From positions 154,683 to 218,682 of the forward strand of contig JAUNUP010000004.1 in NCBI GenBank assembly GCA_030538115.1: 64,000 nt of DNA. The letters run 5' to 3'. The stretch's first letter is position 1. Each line of letters opens with the position of its first letter. The notes under the pieces were generated by a model that saw only the letters and a list, made by a program, of their open reading frames with translations, searched no databases and was not told the DNA's origin. The stretch is from Dermatophilus congolensis. GTDB lineage: Bacteria; Actinomycetota; Actinomycetes; Actinomycetales; Dermatophilaceae. Position numbers and translations under genes: made by a program. Below, in pieces: positions 7,069 to 15,984 of the stretch.

Positions 7069-9099
7069 ATGATGACCGACAACGCCCAGCCTCGTATCGA
7101 CGCACGCGCCAAGGGCACGCTGACCGTCGACGGACTCACCTTCAAAGACCTCGACGGCGACGGGCAGCTCGCCCCCTACGAAGACTGGCGCCTGGCCCCG
7201 GCCGAGCGGGCCGCCGACCTCGTCTCGCGGATGACGCTGGAAGAGAAGGCGGGCCTGATGATCATCGGCTCGCACTACATGGGCGACTCGCCGCTGGCGA
7301 AGAACCCGACCCCCGGCAAGCTGCTCAACGAAGACGACAACTGGGCCGAGAAGCACCCCATCTCGGGTGCGCCGTTCGAGAAGCCGGTGCTCACGACCTC
7401 CGGTGCGCGGCAGGGCATCCTCGAACGTCACCAGCGGTTCTACATCGTGCGCGACAACCCCGAGGCCGACCGTCTGGCCGAGTGGCAGAACGCGCTGCAA
7501 GAGATCGCCGAGGGCTCGCGCCTCGGTATCCCCGTGATCCTCACGTCGAACCCGCGCAACCACGTCTCCGTCGCGCCGCCCACGTTCGGTGTCACGGAGG
7601 CGGCGGGCAAGTTCGCCGACTTCCCCGGCGAGCTGGGCCTCGCCGCGCTGCAGGATCCTGCTCTGGTACGCAAGTTCGGCGACGTGTGCCGGCAGCAGTG
7701 GCGCGCCTCCGGCATCCACAAGATGTACGGCTACATGGCCGACATGCCCACCGAGCCCCGCTGGAGCCGCGTCAACGGCACCTTCGGCGAAGACGTGGAG
7801 CTCGTCAGCGACTACGTGCGCGAGGTGACCCTCGGCATGCAGGGCGAGAAGCTCGGCCCCGATTCGCTCGCCGCCACCGTGAAGCACTTTCCCGGAGGCG
7901 GGGTGCGCCTCGACGGCCACGACCCGCACTTCCACTGGGGCCAGACCAACGAATACCCCACGGCCGGTTCGCTGGAGAAGTACCACCTGCCCCCGTTCGC
8001 GGCGGCGCTCGAGGCCGGGGCGAGCTCGATCATGCCGTACTACGCGCGGCCGATGAACAACTCCGCCGAGGTCATGCCGAAGCACCTGTGGTTCAAGGAG
8101 AACGAGCAGTTCGACGAGGTCGCGTTCGCGTACAACAACGCGATCACCAACGTGCTGCTCCGCGAAGACATGGGCCACAAGGGCTACATCAACTCCGACT
8201 CCGGCGTCATCGACGCGATGCCGTGGGGCATCGAATACCTCACGGAGCCGCAGCGGTTCGCGCGCGCGGTGAAGACGGGCGTCGACATCTTCTCCGACAT
8301 GTCCGACCCGGCGGGCATCCTGGCCGCAGTGTCCGAAGGTGCTGCGGGTGGCGACCTCGGTCTTACCGAGGCCGACCTCGAGCCCGCGTGCGCCCGTCTG
8401 CTCGCCGAGATCTTCACGCTGGGCCTCTTCGAGAACCCCTACGTCGACCCGGCGAATGCCCTCGCGGTGGCCAACGACCCCGAGATGTGCGCGTTCGGCT
8501 CCGACACGCAGCGCCGCTCAGTAACCGTGCTGCGCAACGACGTCGGCGCGCTGCCCCTCACACGCGACGCAAAGCTCTATGTCGATGTGCAGCAGCGTAA
8601 AGACGGCGACTTCGTCACCGGGCTGCTGCGCGACGCCCTGCGTGAAGCGGGTATCACCGTGGTCGACACGGTCGAAGAGGCCGACGCGGCCGTTCTCTGG
8701 ATGCGCCCGTCGATCTTCCTGTTCACCGACGACAAGGAAGGACAGCCGATCTCGGTGAACCCCGTCGACAACGGAGTCGATGTCGAGCACGTCGTCGAGG
8801 TCGAGAACGCGGTACCGACGACCCTCATCGTCAACGTCACCAATCCGTGGATCCTGCACGAGGTCGAGCCCGACGCCGCGGCCGTTCTCGCCACCTACGA
8901 GATTTCGGCCGCCAACCTCGTGGCCGTACTTCTCGGCGAGGCCGCCCCCGAGGGCAAGCTGCCGGTGACGCTGCCCCGCAGCGCCGAAGCCGTCGCGGCC
9001 AGCCCCCGTGACGTGCCCGGCCTCGACTGCGGCGACGACTACCCCTATGTCGACCGCGCCGGATCGGTGTACAGCTACGGATTCGGCCTCAGCCTGTAG
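7069..9099 (+). CDS. Glycoside hydrolase family 3 beta-glycosidase
   Basis: Protein of 676 residues with no signal peptide, so probably intracellular and acting on imported oligosaccharides. The (beta/alpha)8 domain carries TVKHFPGGGVRLDGHDPH, the GH3 KHF/H motif for substrate binding, and GYINSDSGVID, where the Asp of SDS is the expected nucleophile. A second alpha/beta domain follows (VTVLRNDVGALPLT), and the end LPVTLPRSAEAV...YSYGFGLSL matches the GH3 C-terminus. ATG at 7069 (or 7072) has GGAAGGG just upstream. A LacI-type dyad lies about 150 bases upstream and a LacI gene 1 kb downstream, suggesting sugar-dependent control. It is a different subgroup from the GH3 enzyme at 21234. Confidence 0.88.
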   Translation: MMTDNAQPRIDARAKGTLTVDGLTFKDLDGDGQLAPYEDWRLAPAERAADLVSRMTLEEKAGLMIIGSHYMGDSPLAKNPTPGKLLNEDDNWAEKHPISGAPFEKPVLTTSGARQGILERHQRFYIVRDNPEADRLAEWQNALQEIAEGSRLGIPVILTSNPRNHVSVAPPTFGVTEAAGKFADFPGELGLAALQDPALVRKFGDVCRQQWRASGIHKMYGYMADMPTEPRWSRVNGTFGEDVELVSDYVREVTLGMQGEKLGPDSLAATVKHFPGGGVRLDGHDPHFHWGQTNEYPTAGSLEKYHLPPFAAALEAGASSIMPYYARPMNNSAEVMPKHLWFKENEQFDEVAFAYNNAITNVLLREDMGHKGYINSDSGVIDAMPWGIEYLTEPQRFARAVKTGVDIFSDMSDPAGILAAVSEGAAGGDLGLTEADLEPACARLLAEIFTLGLFENPYVDPANALAVANDPEMCAFGSDTQRRSVTVLRNDVGALPLTRDAKLYVDVQQRKDGDFVTGLLRDALREAGITVVDTVEEADAAVLWMRPSIFLFTDDKEGQPISVNPVDNGVDVEHVVEVENAVPTTLIVNVTNPWILHEVEPDAAAVLATYEISAANLVAVLLGEAAPEGKLPVTLPRSAEAVAASPRDVPGLDCGDDYPYVDRAGSVYSYGFGLSL

Positions 9100-9135
9100 A
9101 GGGCTCGGCCTGTGGTCGTCTCCGACCAACGCAAC

Positions 9136-9166
9136 GGCGCCCCGTGGCTACCAGCCGCGGGGCGCC
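9136..9166. terminator. Hairpin between convergent GH3 and quinone reductase genes
   Basis: GGCGCCCCG (9136-9144) pairs perfectly with CGGGGCGCC (9158-9166), and an inner GGCT/AGCC stem closes a 3-base loop. It lies between two convergent stop codons and can serve both directions. There is no clear T tract. Confidence 0.65.
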
Positions 9167-9188
9167 CTTGCGACGTACCGGAGATGGA

Positions 9189-10127
9189 CTACGCGACCCG
9201 CAGCACGACCTTGCCCTTGGCGTGGCCCTCTTCGAGCAGCCTGTGCGCGTCGGCGGCCTCTTCGAGCGTGAACACGCTCCCGACCTCCACCGTGAGGGTG
9301 CCGTCGGCGAGCATGCCGGCCAGGGCGATCAGCCGGTCGGGGTCTGGCACGAACGACACCACCGACACGTCGATGCCGCGCTCGCGGGCGGGTTCGAGGT
9401 CGGCGAGCGTGGGCAGAATGACGAGGCGGCCGCCTTCGGCGAGGTGGTCCATCGACGGCTCGTACGTACCGAACCACACTCCGTCGATGATGACGCTCGG
9501 ACGGGGCGTGACCTGCGTGAAGTCTTCGGCGTCGTAGTCGACGTGCGTGACCCCGAGGGCCTGGAGGCGCTCGCGGTTGCGGGCGGAGGCCGTGGCGTAC
9601 ACCTTCGCCCCGGCGGCGACACAGAGCTGCACGATCATCTGCCCGACGCCGCCTCCGCCTCCGTGTACGAGAACGACGTCGTCGGAGGTGACCTTGGCCA
9701 GGTCGTGAACGGCGGCCCAGGCGGTGAGCCCGGCAAGGGCGGTGCCGGCGAGCGTGTCGGTGTCTATGCCCTCGGGGGCGAGAACGACGCCCTCGGCCGG
9801 GAAGATCGCGTACTCGGCGTACGAGCCTGTCAGGCAGCCGCCGTCGTTGATCGCGAAGACGGTGTCGCCGGGGGTCACGTGCCCGACGCCGGCGCCGACG
9901 GCTTCGACGACGCCGCTGCCTTCGCGGCCGAGCACCACCGGAAACGCCTCGGGGCCGACGCCTGCCACTGCCTTGGAGGAGCCGTCGCGCATCTTGTAGT
10001 CGATGGGATTGACTCCGGCGGCGGCAATCTTGACCAGCACCTCGCCGTCACCGGGCTCGGGCGTGGGCAGTTCGGCCACGTGGAGTTCTTCGGGTCCACC
10101 GAAGCGATCGATGACAACTGCGCGCAT
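9189..10127 (-). CDS. Zinc-independent quinone oxidoreductase (MDR family)
   Basis: NADP-dependent medium-chain reductase of 312 residues related to NADPH:quinone oxidoreductase. It opens MRAVVIDRFGGPEELHVAEL, has GVNPIDYKMRDG, and the nucleotide loop VHGGGGGVGQMIVQL near residue 150. The catalytic and structural zinc ligands of alcohol dehydrogenases are absent, as expected for quinone reductases. ATG start at 10127. It is followed by a shared hairpin and converges with the GH3 gene. Substrate is unknown; reduction of quinones or enones is likely. Confidence 0.85.
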   Translation of the reverse strand: MRAVVIDRFGGPEELHVAELPTPEPGDGEVLVKIAAAGVNPIDYKMRDGSSKAVAGVGPEAFPVVLGREGSGVVEAVGAGVGHVTPGDTVFAINDGGCLTGSYAEYAIFPAEGVVLAPEGIDTDTLAGTALAGLTAWAAVHDLAKVTSDDVVLVHGGGGGVGQMIVQLCVAAGAKVYATASARNRERLQALGVTHVDYDAEDFTQVTPRPSVIIDGVWFGTYEPSMDHLAEGGRLVILPTLADLEPARERGIDVSVVSFVPDPDRLIALAGMLADGTLTVEVGSVFTLEEAADAHRLLEEGHAKGKVVLRVA

Positions 10128-10174
10128 GAGGACGAGTCTGCCACCTCGTGGCCGTTACCGAATTCGGCTGTGGC

Positions 10175-11251
10175 TCAGATGGGTGGGATCTCGCCCGACC
10201 CACGCTCCCGCAGGGTCGAGGCCACCACGAGTGCCTCGGCCGGGCCGGTGACTGTGCCGTCGATGCGGCCGAACAGGCGGCGGGCCGCCAACTCGCCGAT
10301 CGCGACGGGGTCCTGCGCGATCGCGCTGAGCGGCGGGTCGAGCAGGTCTGCCAACGGCAGATCGTCGAAGCTCACGAGCGCGACGCGATGGTCGAGGCCG
10401 AGCGTGCGCATGGCGTGCAGCGCGCCCTCCGTGGCCTCGTTCTGGGCCGAGAGCAGCGCGGTCGGTGCCGGTGTCGCGGTCAGGAGGCGGGTCGCGGCCT
10501 GAGCCGAGCGGCCGCCCGGTGTCGGATCGGCGCGGACGAGGGCGACGAGATGATCGTCCACCGGCAGCCCCGCCTCCGACATGGTGCGGCGGAACGACTC
10601 GTGCCGCTCGTGGCTCGTGCCGATCGAGGCGTCGTCGCCGAGATAGGCGATGCGGTGGTGGCCGTGTGCGACAAGGTGTTTGACGGCCGTAGCGATGCCT
10701 TCGGCGTTGTCGGAGGTGACGGTATCGGCCTCGAACCCGCGTGGATGCCTGTCGATGAACACCACGGGCGTGTGCCTCCCGAGCTCGCGGGCCAGGTAGC
10801 CCTGTTCGGCGGGAGAGGGCGCGACGATCAGCCCGTCGACCCGGCGCTGCAGCAGCGCCGCGACCAGGCGCTTCTCGCGCTCCGGGTCGTCATCGGTGCT
10901 CACCGACAGCACCACGACCGCCCGCTCGCCTGCGACGTTCTCGATGCCGCGATGCACAGCTCCGGCGAACGGGTTGTCGACGGAGGGGACGAGCAGGCCG
11001 ATCGATTTCGTGCGCCGGTCGCCTCGGCGCAGGCTCGCGGCGGCGAGATCGGCGCGATAACCGAGCTGCTCGGTCGCGCGGCGCACCTTCTCCGTGGTGG
11101 CGGGCGACACCCCGGGCTCGCCGTTGACGACCCGCGACACGGTCTTGATGCCGACGCCGGCCAGCGCCGCCACGTCACGCAGGGTCACGGTCTCGCGCCG
11201 CGACCCCCGGCCACGCCCTGAGCCGGGTGACCCTTCCGCCGTGTCGTTCAT
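10175..11251 (-). CDS. LacI family transcriptional regulator
   Basis: DNA-binding repressor of 358 residues. After a 20-residue Gly/Arg leader, VTLRDVAALAGVGIKTVSRV plus VNGEPGVSPATTEKV forms the LacI helix-turn-helix and hinge, followed by GLLVPSVDNPFAGAVHRGIE and a periplasmic-binding-protein-like sugar sensor domain. The closing segment FDDLPLADLLDPPLSAIAQD is characteristic. The ATG at 11251 is chosen; the open frame extends to 11359 without family sequence. A LacI-type dyad at 6908 upstream of the GH3 gene makes that gene a candidate target, probably responding to a sugar released or transported with it. Confidence 0.9.
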   Translation of the reverse strand: MNDTAEGSPGSGRGRGSRRETVTLRDVAALAGVGIKTVSRVVNGEPGVSPATTEKVRRATEQLGYRADLAAASLRRGDRRTKSIGLLVPSVDNPFAGAVHRGIENVAGERAVVVLSVSTDDDPEREKRLVAALLQRRVDGLIVAPSPAEQGYLARELGRHTPVVFIDRHPRGFEADTVTSDNAEGIATAVKHLVAHGHHRIAYLGDDASIGTSHERHESFRRTMSEAGLPVDDHLVALVRADPTPGGRSAQAATRLLTATPAPTALLSAQNEATEGALHAMRTLGLDHRVALVSFDDLPLADLLDPPLSAIAQDPVAIGELAARRLFGRIDGTVTGPAEALVVASTLRERGSGEIPPI

Positions 11252-11447
11252 ACGCCGCCGCCGCTCATGTGGGTCAGCATATGGGGGTGCCCGACCTGAC
11301 CCGTGACGTGGCCTGGGTGTATGTTCGTCCGGGTCGCCCGCGGGAGGCGTGCTTGGCACGGTTTCTTCACACCGGTGGGCCTAGTCAGTAAGTGGGCCAG
11401 GTCAGCACAAGGCCAGCGCAATGTCGGTACAACGTGAGAGAGGCGGC

Positions 11448-12143
11448 ATGAGCACACACGCAGTCTCGTGGCCTGCGGCCGAGCCGTTGTGGGGGCGTCT
11501 GGCGATGCTCGAGCCGATCCCTGACTCACCCCCTCCGAACGGCACGCTGCCTCTGTCGCAGCTCGTCCGCCCCCTGCACCGCCCTGAGGTCTTCGCGGGA
11601 GGGTGGGGCGGCGGGCCCGCCGGGTACGACCCTGACCCCCGCCGCTTCGTCGACTTTCTCGGCTCCTACCTGCCGCCCACCGGTCGGCCCGGGGTGGGCT
11701 TTCTCGTCCGCCTCGCGGCCCCTGCTCAGCAGCCGGGTGCCGCCAACGGAGTCGTGGTGGGCACGTCCTCTTACCTGAACCTCGATGCGGCGGGCGAGTC
11801 GGTCGAGATCGGCTGCACCGCCTACGATCCGAGCCTCTGGGGCACCGCGCTGAACGCCCAGGTCAAGCTGCTCATGTTGAGCCACGCCTTCGACGCCGGA
11901 TTCGGCCGCGTCGTCTTCAACGTCGACAACCTCAACACGCGCTCCCTCGGGGCGATGACTCGACTCGGTGCCACGCGCGAGGGCGTGCTGCGCCGGCACA
12001 GGCCCCGCGCCGACGGCACCTGGCGCGACACGGTGGTGCACTCGGTGCTCGCCGACGAATGGCTACAGGTGCAACGAGCCCTCAAAGAGAGGGTGGCAAC
12101 AGGGCCACGCATCCTGTTGCCACCCGATCGCGATCCGAACTAG
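11448..12143 (+). CDS. GNAT family N-acetyltransferase
   Basis: Protein of 231 residues of the RimJ/RimL type. LVRPLHRPEVFAGGW resembles the N-terminal strand, VGTSSYLNLDAAGESVEIGC the central strands, and FGRVVFNVDNLNTRSLGAMT plus RLGATREGVLRRHR the acetyl-CoA binding and C-terminal strands, as in L7/L12- or small-molecule-acetylating relatives. The ATG at 11448 follows a purine-rich AGAGAGGCGG; an upstream ATG at 11421 is less likely. The last 18 codons contain a 13-bp perfect hairpin (12091-12125). Substrate unknown. Confidence 0.82.
   Translation: MSTHAVSWPAAEPLWGRLAMLEPIPDSPPPNGTLPLSQLVRPLHRPEVFAGGWGGGPAGYDPDPRRFVDFLGSYLPPTGRPGVGFLVRLAAPAQQPGAANGVVVGTSSYLNLDAAGESVEIGCTAYDPSLWGTALNAQVKLLMLSHAFDAGFGRVVFNVDNLNTRSLGAMTRLGATREGVLRRHRPRADGTWRDTVVHSVLADEWLQVQRALKERVATGPRILLPPDRDPN
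12091..12125. terminator. 13-bp perfect hairpin inside the 3' end of the GNAT gene
   Basis: GGGTGGCAACAGG (12091-12103) and CCTGTTGCCACCC (12113-12125) are exact reverse complements around a 9-base loop. The hairpin ends 18 bases before the stop codon, so termination signal and coding sequence overlap. The neighbouring ligase gene converges only 21 bases beyond that stop, leaving no other room for a terminator. Confidence 0.6.
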
Positions 12144-12164
12144 CTGCTCAGCCGACGTGTGAGG

Positions 12165-13856
12165 TCAGGCCTCGCCACCGAACTCGGCGCGCATACGCTT
12201 CTTGTCCCACTTGCCGACGCTGGTGCGGGGCACCTCGTCGACGATCTCGATGCGGTCGGGCATCTGCCAGGCCGCGAACTTCTCGGACAAGTGGGCCTTG
12301 ACCTCGTCGATGCTCAGCTCGGCGTCCTTCACGAGCGCGATGATCGCCACCGGGCGCTCCTGCCACTTGGGGTCGGGCACACCGATGACCGCGGCCTCGC
12401 GCACCTTCGGGTGGGCCATGAGGGCGTTCTCCATATCGATGGAGCTGATCCACTCGCCACCGCTCTTGATGACGTCTTTGATGCGGTCGGTGAGTTTGAC
12501 GTAGCCGTTCGGGTCGATCGTGGCCATGTCGCCGCTGCGCCACCAACCGTCGTCGAAGCGGTCGGCCGCCTCCGGCATCTGGTGGTACGACGTCGTGATC
12601 CACGGCGAGCGCATCTGCAGCTCACCGGGGGTGGTGCCGTCGAACGGTGCTTCGGTGCCGTCCGGCTGCATGAGCCTGAAGTCGACGAGCGAGAGCATGA
12701 GGCCCTGCTTGCGCTTGTTGTCCCAGCGCGCCTCGTCATCCCAATCGGCCATGCTCGGCTTGAACCGGTTGAGGGTGACGATCGGGCTGGTCTCGGTGGC
12801 GCCGTACGCGTGGATGATCTCGGCCCCGGTCTCCTCGAACATGCCGCGCATGAGGGAGACGGGCGGCTCGCTGGCCCCGGAGAGCGCCCGCAGCCTGCTG
12901 AAGTCGGGTTTGTCGCCGCGCTCGCGGATGCGGTCGAACATCGGCTGGAAGATCGCGGGCGCACCGCTGGTGACCGTGACCTCCTCGTTCATGAGCGCGT
13001 CGATGAGGAAGTCGGTCTCGTTCGCGGCGTAGCGACCGGGCAGCACGGTCTTGCAGGCCATGAGCATCGCGGCCTGCGGCATGCCCCACGACTGTGCGTG
13101 GAACATCGGGGTGATGAGCATCATGCAGTCTCTGACCGAGATGTCTGCGTTGAGGGCCAGGCCCATCGCGTGCAGCACGATCGCGCGGTGACTGTAGTAG
13201 ACCCCCTTGGGTCGGCCCGTCGTGCCGGTGGTGTAGCAGGCGCCGTACGAGGAACGCTCGTCGATCTGCTGCCAGCGCGGGGTCGGGTCGGCGTTCGCGA
13301 CCAGCGTCTCGTAGTCGAGCGGGTTCGGCAGGGTGGTCTCGATCGACTCGAGTGGGTTGTCGCTGACGATTACCCAGTTCTTCACCTGCGGGTACGAAGG
13401 TGCCAGAGACTGCGCGATCGGGAGCAGCGAATCCTCCACGAAGACCGTGCTCACGCCGCTGTCCTCGAGCACGTGGCCGAGATCGGTGGGGCCGAGCCGC
13501 AGGTTGAGCATCGTCATCACGGCACCGACACCCGGGATCGCCCAGTACAGCTCGAAGTGGCGGTGCGTGTTCCACGCGAGGATGCCGACCCGGTCGCCCG
13601 GCTTGACCCCGACGGTGCGCCGCATGGCGTCGGCGATGCGGCACACGCGGTCGTAACAGTCGGCGATCGTGTACCGGCTCCACTCACCGGTGTCCTTGCG
13701 GTAGACGATCTCCTGCTCACCGTACGTGCGGGCCGCGTGCCGGATCAGGGTGGTCGTGTTGAGCTGGACGTCGTCGCCCATGGTCGACGGATAACCCTGA
13801 ATGATCTCGCTCCCGGGCTGCGGGCTCGAGGGCGGGGGAGTCTGGGTGTCGCTCAC
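12165..13856 (-). CDS. Long-chain acyl-CoA synthetase (AMP-binding, medium/long chain FadD type)
   Basis: Adenylate-forming enzyme of 563 residues converting a fatty acid, ATP and CoA to acyl-CoA. The P-loop-like YTTGTTGRPKGVYYSHRA (A3), YGATETSPI (A5), WWRSGDMATIDPNGYVKLTD (A7/A8) and the final SVGKWDKKRMRAEF with the catalytic Lys (A10) are all present. The start is GTG at 13856 with AGGAG upstream. It is divergent from an enoyl-CoA hydratase, suggesting a small beta-oxidation unit. Chain-length preference is not visible. Confidence 0.9.
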   Translation of the reverse strand: MSDTQTPPPSSPQPGSEIIQGYPSTMGDDVQLNTTTLIRHAARTYGEQEIVYRKDTGEWSRYTIADCYDRVCRIADAMRRTVGVKPGDRVGILAWNTHRHFELYWAIPGVGAVMTMLNLRLGPTDLGHVLEDSGVSTVFVEDSLLPIAQSLAPSYPQVKNWVIVSDNPLESIETTLPNPLDYETLVANADPTPRWQQIDERSSYGACYTTGTTGRPKGVYYSHRAIVLHAMGLALNADISVRDCMMLITPMFHAQSWGMPQAAMLMACKTVLPGRYAANETDFLIDALMNEEVTVTSGAPAIFQPMFDRIRERGDKPDFSRLRALSGASEPPVSLMRGMFEETGAEIIHAYGATETSPIVTLNRFKPSMADWDDEARWDNKRKQGLMLSLVDFRLMQPDGTEAPFDGTTPGELQMRSPWITTSYHQMPEAADRFDDGWWRSGDMATIDPNGYVKLTDRIKDVIKSGGEWISSIDMENALMAHPKVREAAVIGVPDPKWQERPVAIIALVKDAELSIDEVKAHLSEKFAAWQMPDRIEIVDEVPRTSVGKWDKKRMRAEFGGEA

Positions 13857-14020
13857 GAATGCTCCTGGCGGCAGTGGGCGGCCACGTCGCCGCCGATGTG
13901 ATTCAGACTACGCGGCGTCGGTCCCCGTCGGTCAGCGGCGGATAACCGAATCGCGGCGCTCACTCAGGACCCGCGTCTGTAACACCCCGGGCGCTGACGG
14001 CCCCGAATAGCCTGAACGCC

Positions 14021-14821
14021 ATGGATGTCGCCACCCCGCTCCCCGCGCACCGCTCCTACGAAACCCTCGAAGTCGCGTTCGACGACGGAGTCATCGAGCT
14101 CACGCTCAACCGGCCCGACCGTCTCAACGCGATCTCGCTGACGATGGCGCGCGAGATCCGATCGGTGATGTCGGAGTACGGATTCCACCCCGACGCGCGA
14201 GTGCTGGTGCTGCGCGGCTCAGGACGTGCCTTCTGTGCCGGCTTCGACGTGACGACCGAGCCCGACGACGCCTCCGCGCGAGGCATGTGGCTGCAGTACC
14301 GGGCCATCGACCAGGCGATCAAGTCGTTCGCCGCGGCCCCGGTGGTGCGTATCTCCCAACTCCACGGCCATGTCGTCGGAGGCGGTCTGCTGCTCAGCTC
14401 GGAGTGCGAACTGCGCTACGGCGACGAAACCGCCAAATTCGGTATCCCCGAACCTGACTCGGGCTACCCGTTCTCACTCGGAGGGGTCTCGCTGCTGGCC
14501 CGCTCCATCGGCCTGACCCGCACGGCGGAGATCGTGCTGACCGGGCGTCGTCTCTCGGCCGACGAGGCGCACGACATGGGCTTTCTTACCCAGGTGGTCC
14601 CCTCCGACACCCTCGCGACTCACGTCATGGAGGTGGCGCGCAGGGTGGCCGCTCGACCGGCATCGCTGCTGCTCGCCTCACTGACCTCGCTCGACGAGGC
14701 GGCCCGCGACCTCCTCCCCGCCGACACGGTGGACCTGACGACCCTGCTGTTCGTGAGCCAAGACCCCCAGGTGGCAGAGGCGAAGGCGGCCTACGCAGAA
14801 AAGTTCGCAAAGCGCCGCTGA
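14021..14821 (+). CDS. Enoyl-CoA hydratase/isomerase family protein
   Basis: Crotonase-fold protein of 266 residues. VIELTLNRPDRLNAIS, the oxyanion-hole segment GSGRAFCAGFDV and HGHVVGGGLLLSSECELRYG are typical. In place of the usual Glu-Glu catalytic pair, the second region reads FGIPEPDSGYPFSLGGVSLL, so whether it is a hydratase, isomerase or another crotonase activity is open. It is divergent from the acyl-CoA ligase with 164 bases between starts, consistent with linked fatty-acid breakdown. ATG start at 14021. Confidence 0.83.
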   Translation: MDVATPLPAHRSYETLEVAFDDGVIELTLNRPDRLNAISLTMAREIRSVMSEYGFHPDARVLVLRGSGRAFCAGFDVTTEPDDASARGMWLQYRAIDQAIKSFAAAPVVRISQLHGHVVGGGLLLSSECELRYGDETAKFGIPEPDSGYPFSLGGVSLLARSIGLTRTAEIVLTGRRLSADEAHDMGFLTQVVPSDTLATHVMEVARRVAARPASLLLASLTSLDEAARDLLPADTVDLTTLLFVSQDPQVAEAKAAYAEKFAKRR

Positions 14822-14884
14822 GGCCGGTGCCGATCTAGCCGGATCAGAAGTGCTCGGTCGCGTGAGGCGCCGACCCCCAATTCT

Positions 14885-14940
14885 GTCCCATGGCATTTTT
14901 GCTGGTAAGGAAGTCAAAGCGAAAACATGTGCCATGGGAC
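14885..14940. repeat. Diverged copy of the GTGCC/GGCAC hairpin family
   Basis: GTCCCATGGCA (14885-14895) and TGCCATGGGAC (14930-14940) are exact reverse complements; a T/G wobble extends the arms to 12, leaving a 32-nt spacer. Read on the minus strand, the arm GTCCCATGGCAC-like sequence is followed by ATGTTTTCG, as in the copies at 62-64 kb and 57.5 kb. It lies in the 235-base gap before the uracil-DNA glycosylase gene. Confidence 0.7.
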
Positions 14941-15056
14941 TATCAGCGAAGCCGACTCCTGCGGCAGCGAGTTCGGCGCCGCCCACGGGCGAATCCTGCA
15001 CCAGCCTCCGCGGGCTGCCGAGAAGCCGATCCGCGCGTGGTGCGGAGAATAGGCGC

Positions 15057-15950
15057 ATGGAGACTCCGGGAGAAGACGTCGCCGACGGACGCGAACCGGT
15101 GTTTCTGCCGCATCCGCTGACGGGCCAGATGTTCCCTTCACCGGTGCCGCCGGGAATCGGCTGGCCCGAGGATCCGGCGAGCGCCGACACCCCGGTGGCG
15201 CATACGGCTGCCGAGGTGCGTGAACTCGCTCGTACCGCGTCGACGGTCGCCGAGATCGACGCCCGTTCGAGTGTGTGCCGGGCATGCCCCCGCCTCGTCG
15301 CGTGGCGGGAGGAGGTGGCTCGCATCAAGCGCGCCGCCTACGCCGGCCAGCCGTACTGGGGCCGCCCCGCCGCGTCGTTCGGTGACCCGGACCCGCGCAT
15401 GATCGTGCTGGGGTTGGCCCCGGCGGCCCACGGCGCCAACCGAACCGGCCGCATGTTCACCGGAGACCGCTCGGGGGAGTGGATCGTCGGCGCCCTCCAC
15501 CGCGCGGGCTTGGCCGACCGTGACCACGCGGGCGTCGCGGGGGATGACCAGCGGTTCCACGGAGTCCGGATGGTTGCACCCGTGCGCTGCGCACCTCCTG
15601 CGAACAAGCCCCTCACCTCCGAGAAAGAGACGTGTAGTGCGTGGCTGGACCGCGAACTGACCCTGCTCACGTCGGTGACGTCGATCCTCGCGTTGGGCGG
15701 CATCGCCTGGACCTCGGCCCTGCAGGCCGCCGTACGACTGGGCTGGCAGGTGCCGCGCCCGCGCCCGCCCTTCGGCCACGGCGCGGAGGTGATACTCAAG
15801 GCACCAGCCGCACCCAGTGAGGACGGGGACCACGGTGAGCGAGAGATCCGCTTGGTCGGCTGCTACCACGTGAGCCAACAGAACACCTTCACAGGCAAAC
15901 TCACCCGCGAGATGCTCGACCAGGCGATAACGAGAGCCGCCCCCCGCTGA
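15057..15950 (+). CDS. udgB: Family 5 uracil-DNA glycosylase (UdgB-type)
   Basis: DNA-repair glycosylase of 297 residues that removes uracil and other deaminated bases. Motif A is GLAPAAHGANRTGRMF and motif B is HVSQQNTFTG, both diagnostic for family 5; the lack of a polar Asp/Asn in motif A is normal for this family. Cysteines in SVCRACPRLV, APVRCAPPANKP and ETCSAWL would bind the 4Fe-4S cluster. ATG at 15057 is the likely start; the open frame reaches back to 14850 across a hairpin repeat. A terminator hairpin overlaps the stop codon. Confidence 0.9.
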   Translation: METPGEDVADGREPVFLPHPLTGQMFPSPVPPGIGWPEDPASADTPVAHTAAEVRELARTASTVAEIDARSSVCRACPRLVAWREEVARIKRAAYAGQPYWGRPAASFGDPDPRMIVLGLAPAAHGANRTGRMFTGDRSGEWIVGALHRAGLADRDHAGVAGDDQRFHGVRMVAPVRCAPPANKPLTSEKETCSAWLDRELTLLTSVTSILALGGIAWTSALQAAVRLGWQVPRPRPPFGHGAEVILKAPAAPSEDGDHGEREIRLVGCYHVSQQNTFTGKLTREMLDQAITRAAPR

Positions 15951-15967
15951 AAACTCGGAGGGCGGCT
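15935..15967. terminator. Bidirectional hairpin at udgB / serine transporter junction
   Basis: AGCCGCCC (15935-15942) pairs with GGGCGGCT (15960-15967), flanked by GAGAG and CTCTC that could extend the stem. It lies between the convergent stops at 15950 and 15985 and overlaps the udgB stop codon. Confidence 0.6.
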
Positions 15968-15984
15968 GATGTCTCTCGCCCGGG

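Noticed and set aside
4315..8178. A 1287-codon open frame on the minus strand
   Set aside because: Only its last 257 codons are a real protein (DUF4112). The rest runs antisense or out of frame through the MFS and GH3 genes and is Arg/Pro-rich, as expected of shadow frames in GC-rich DNA.
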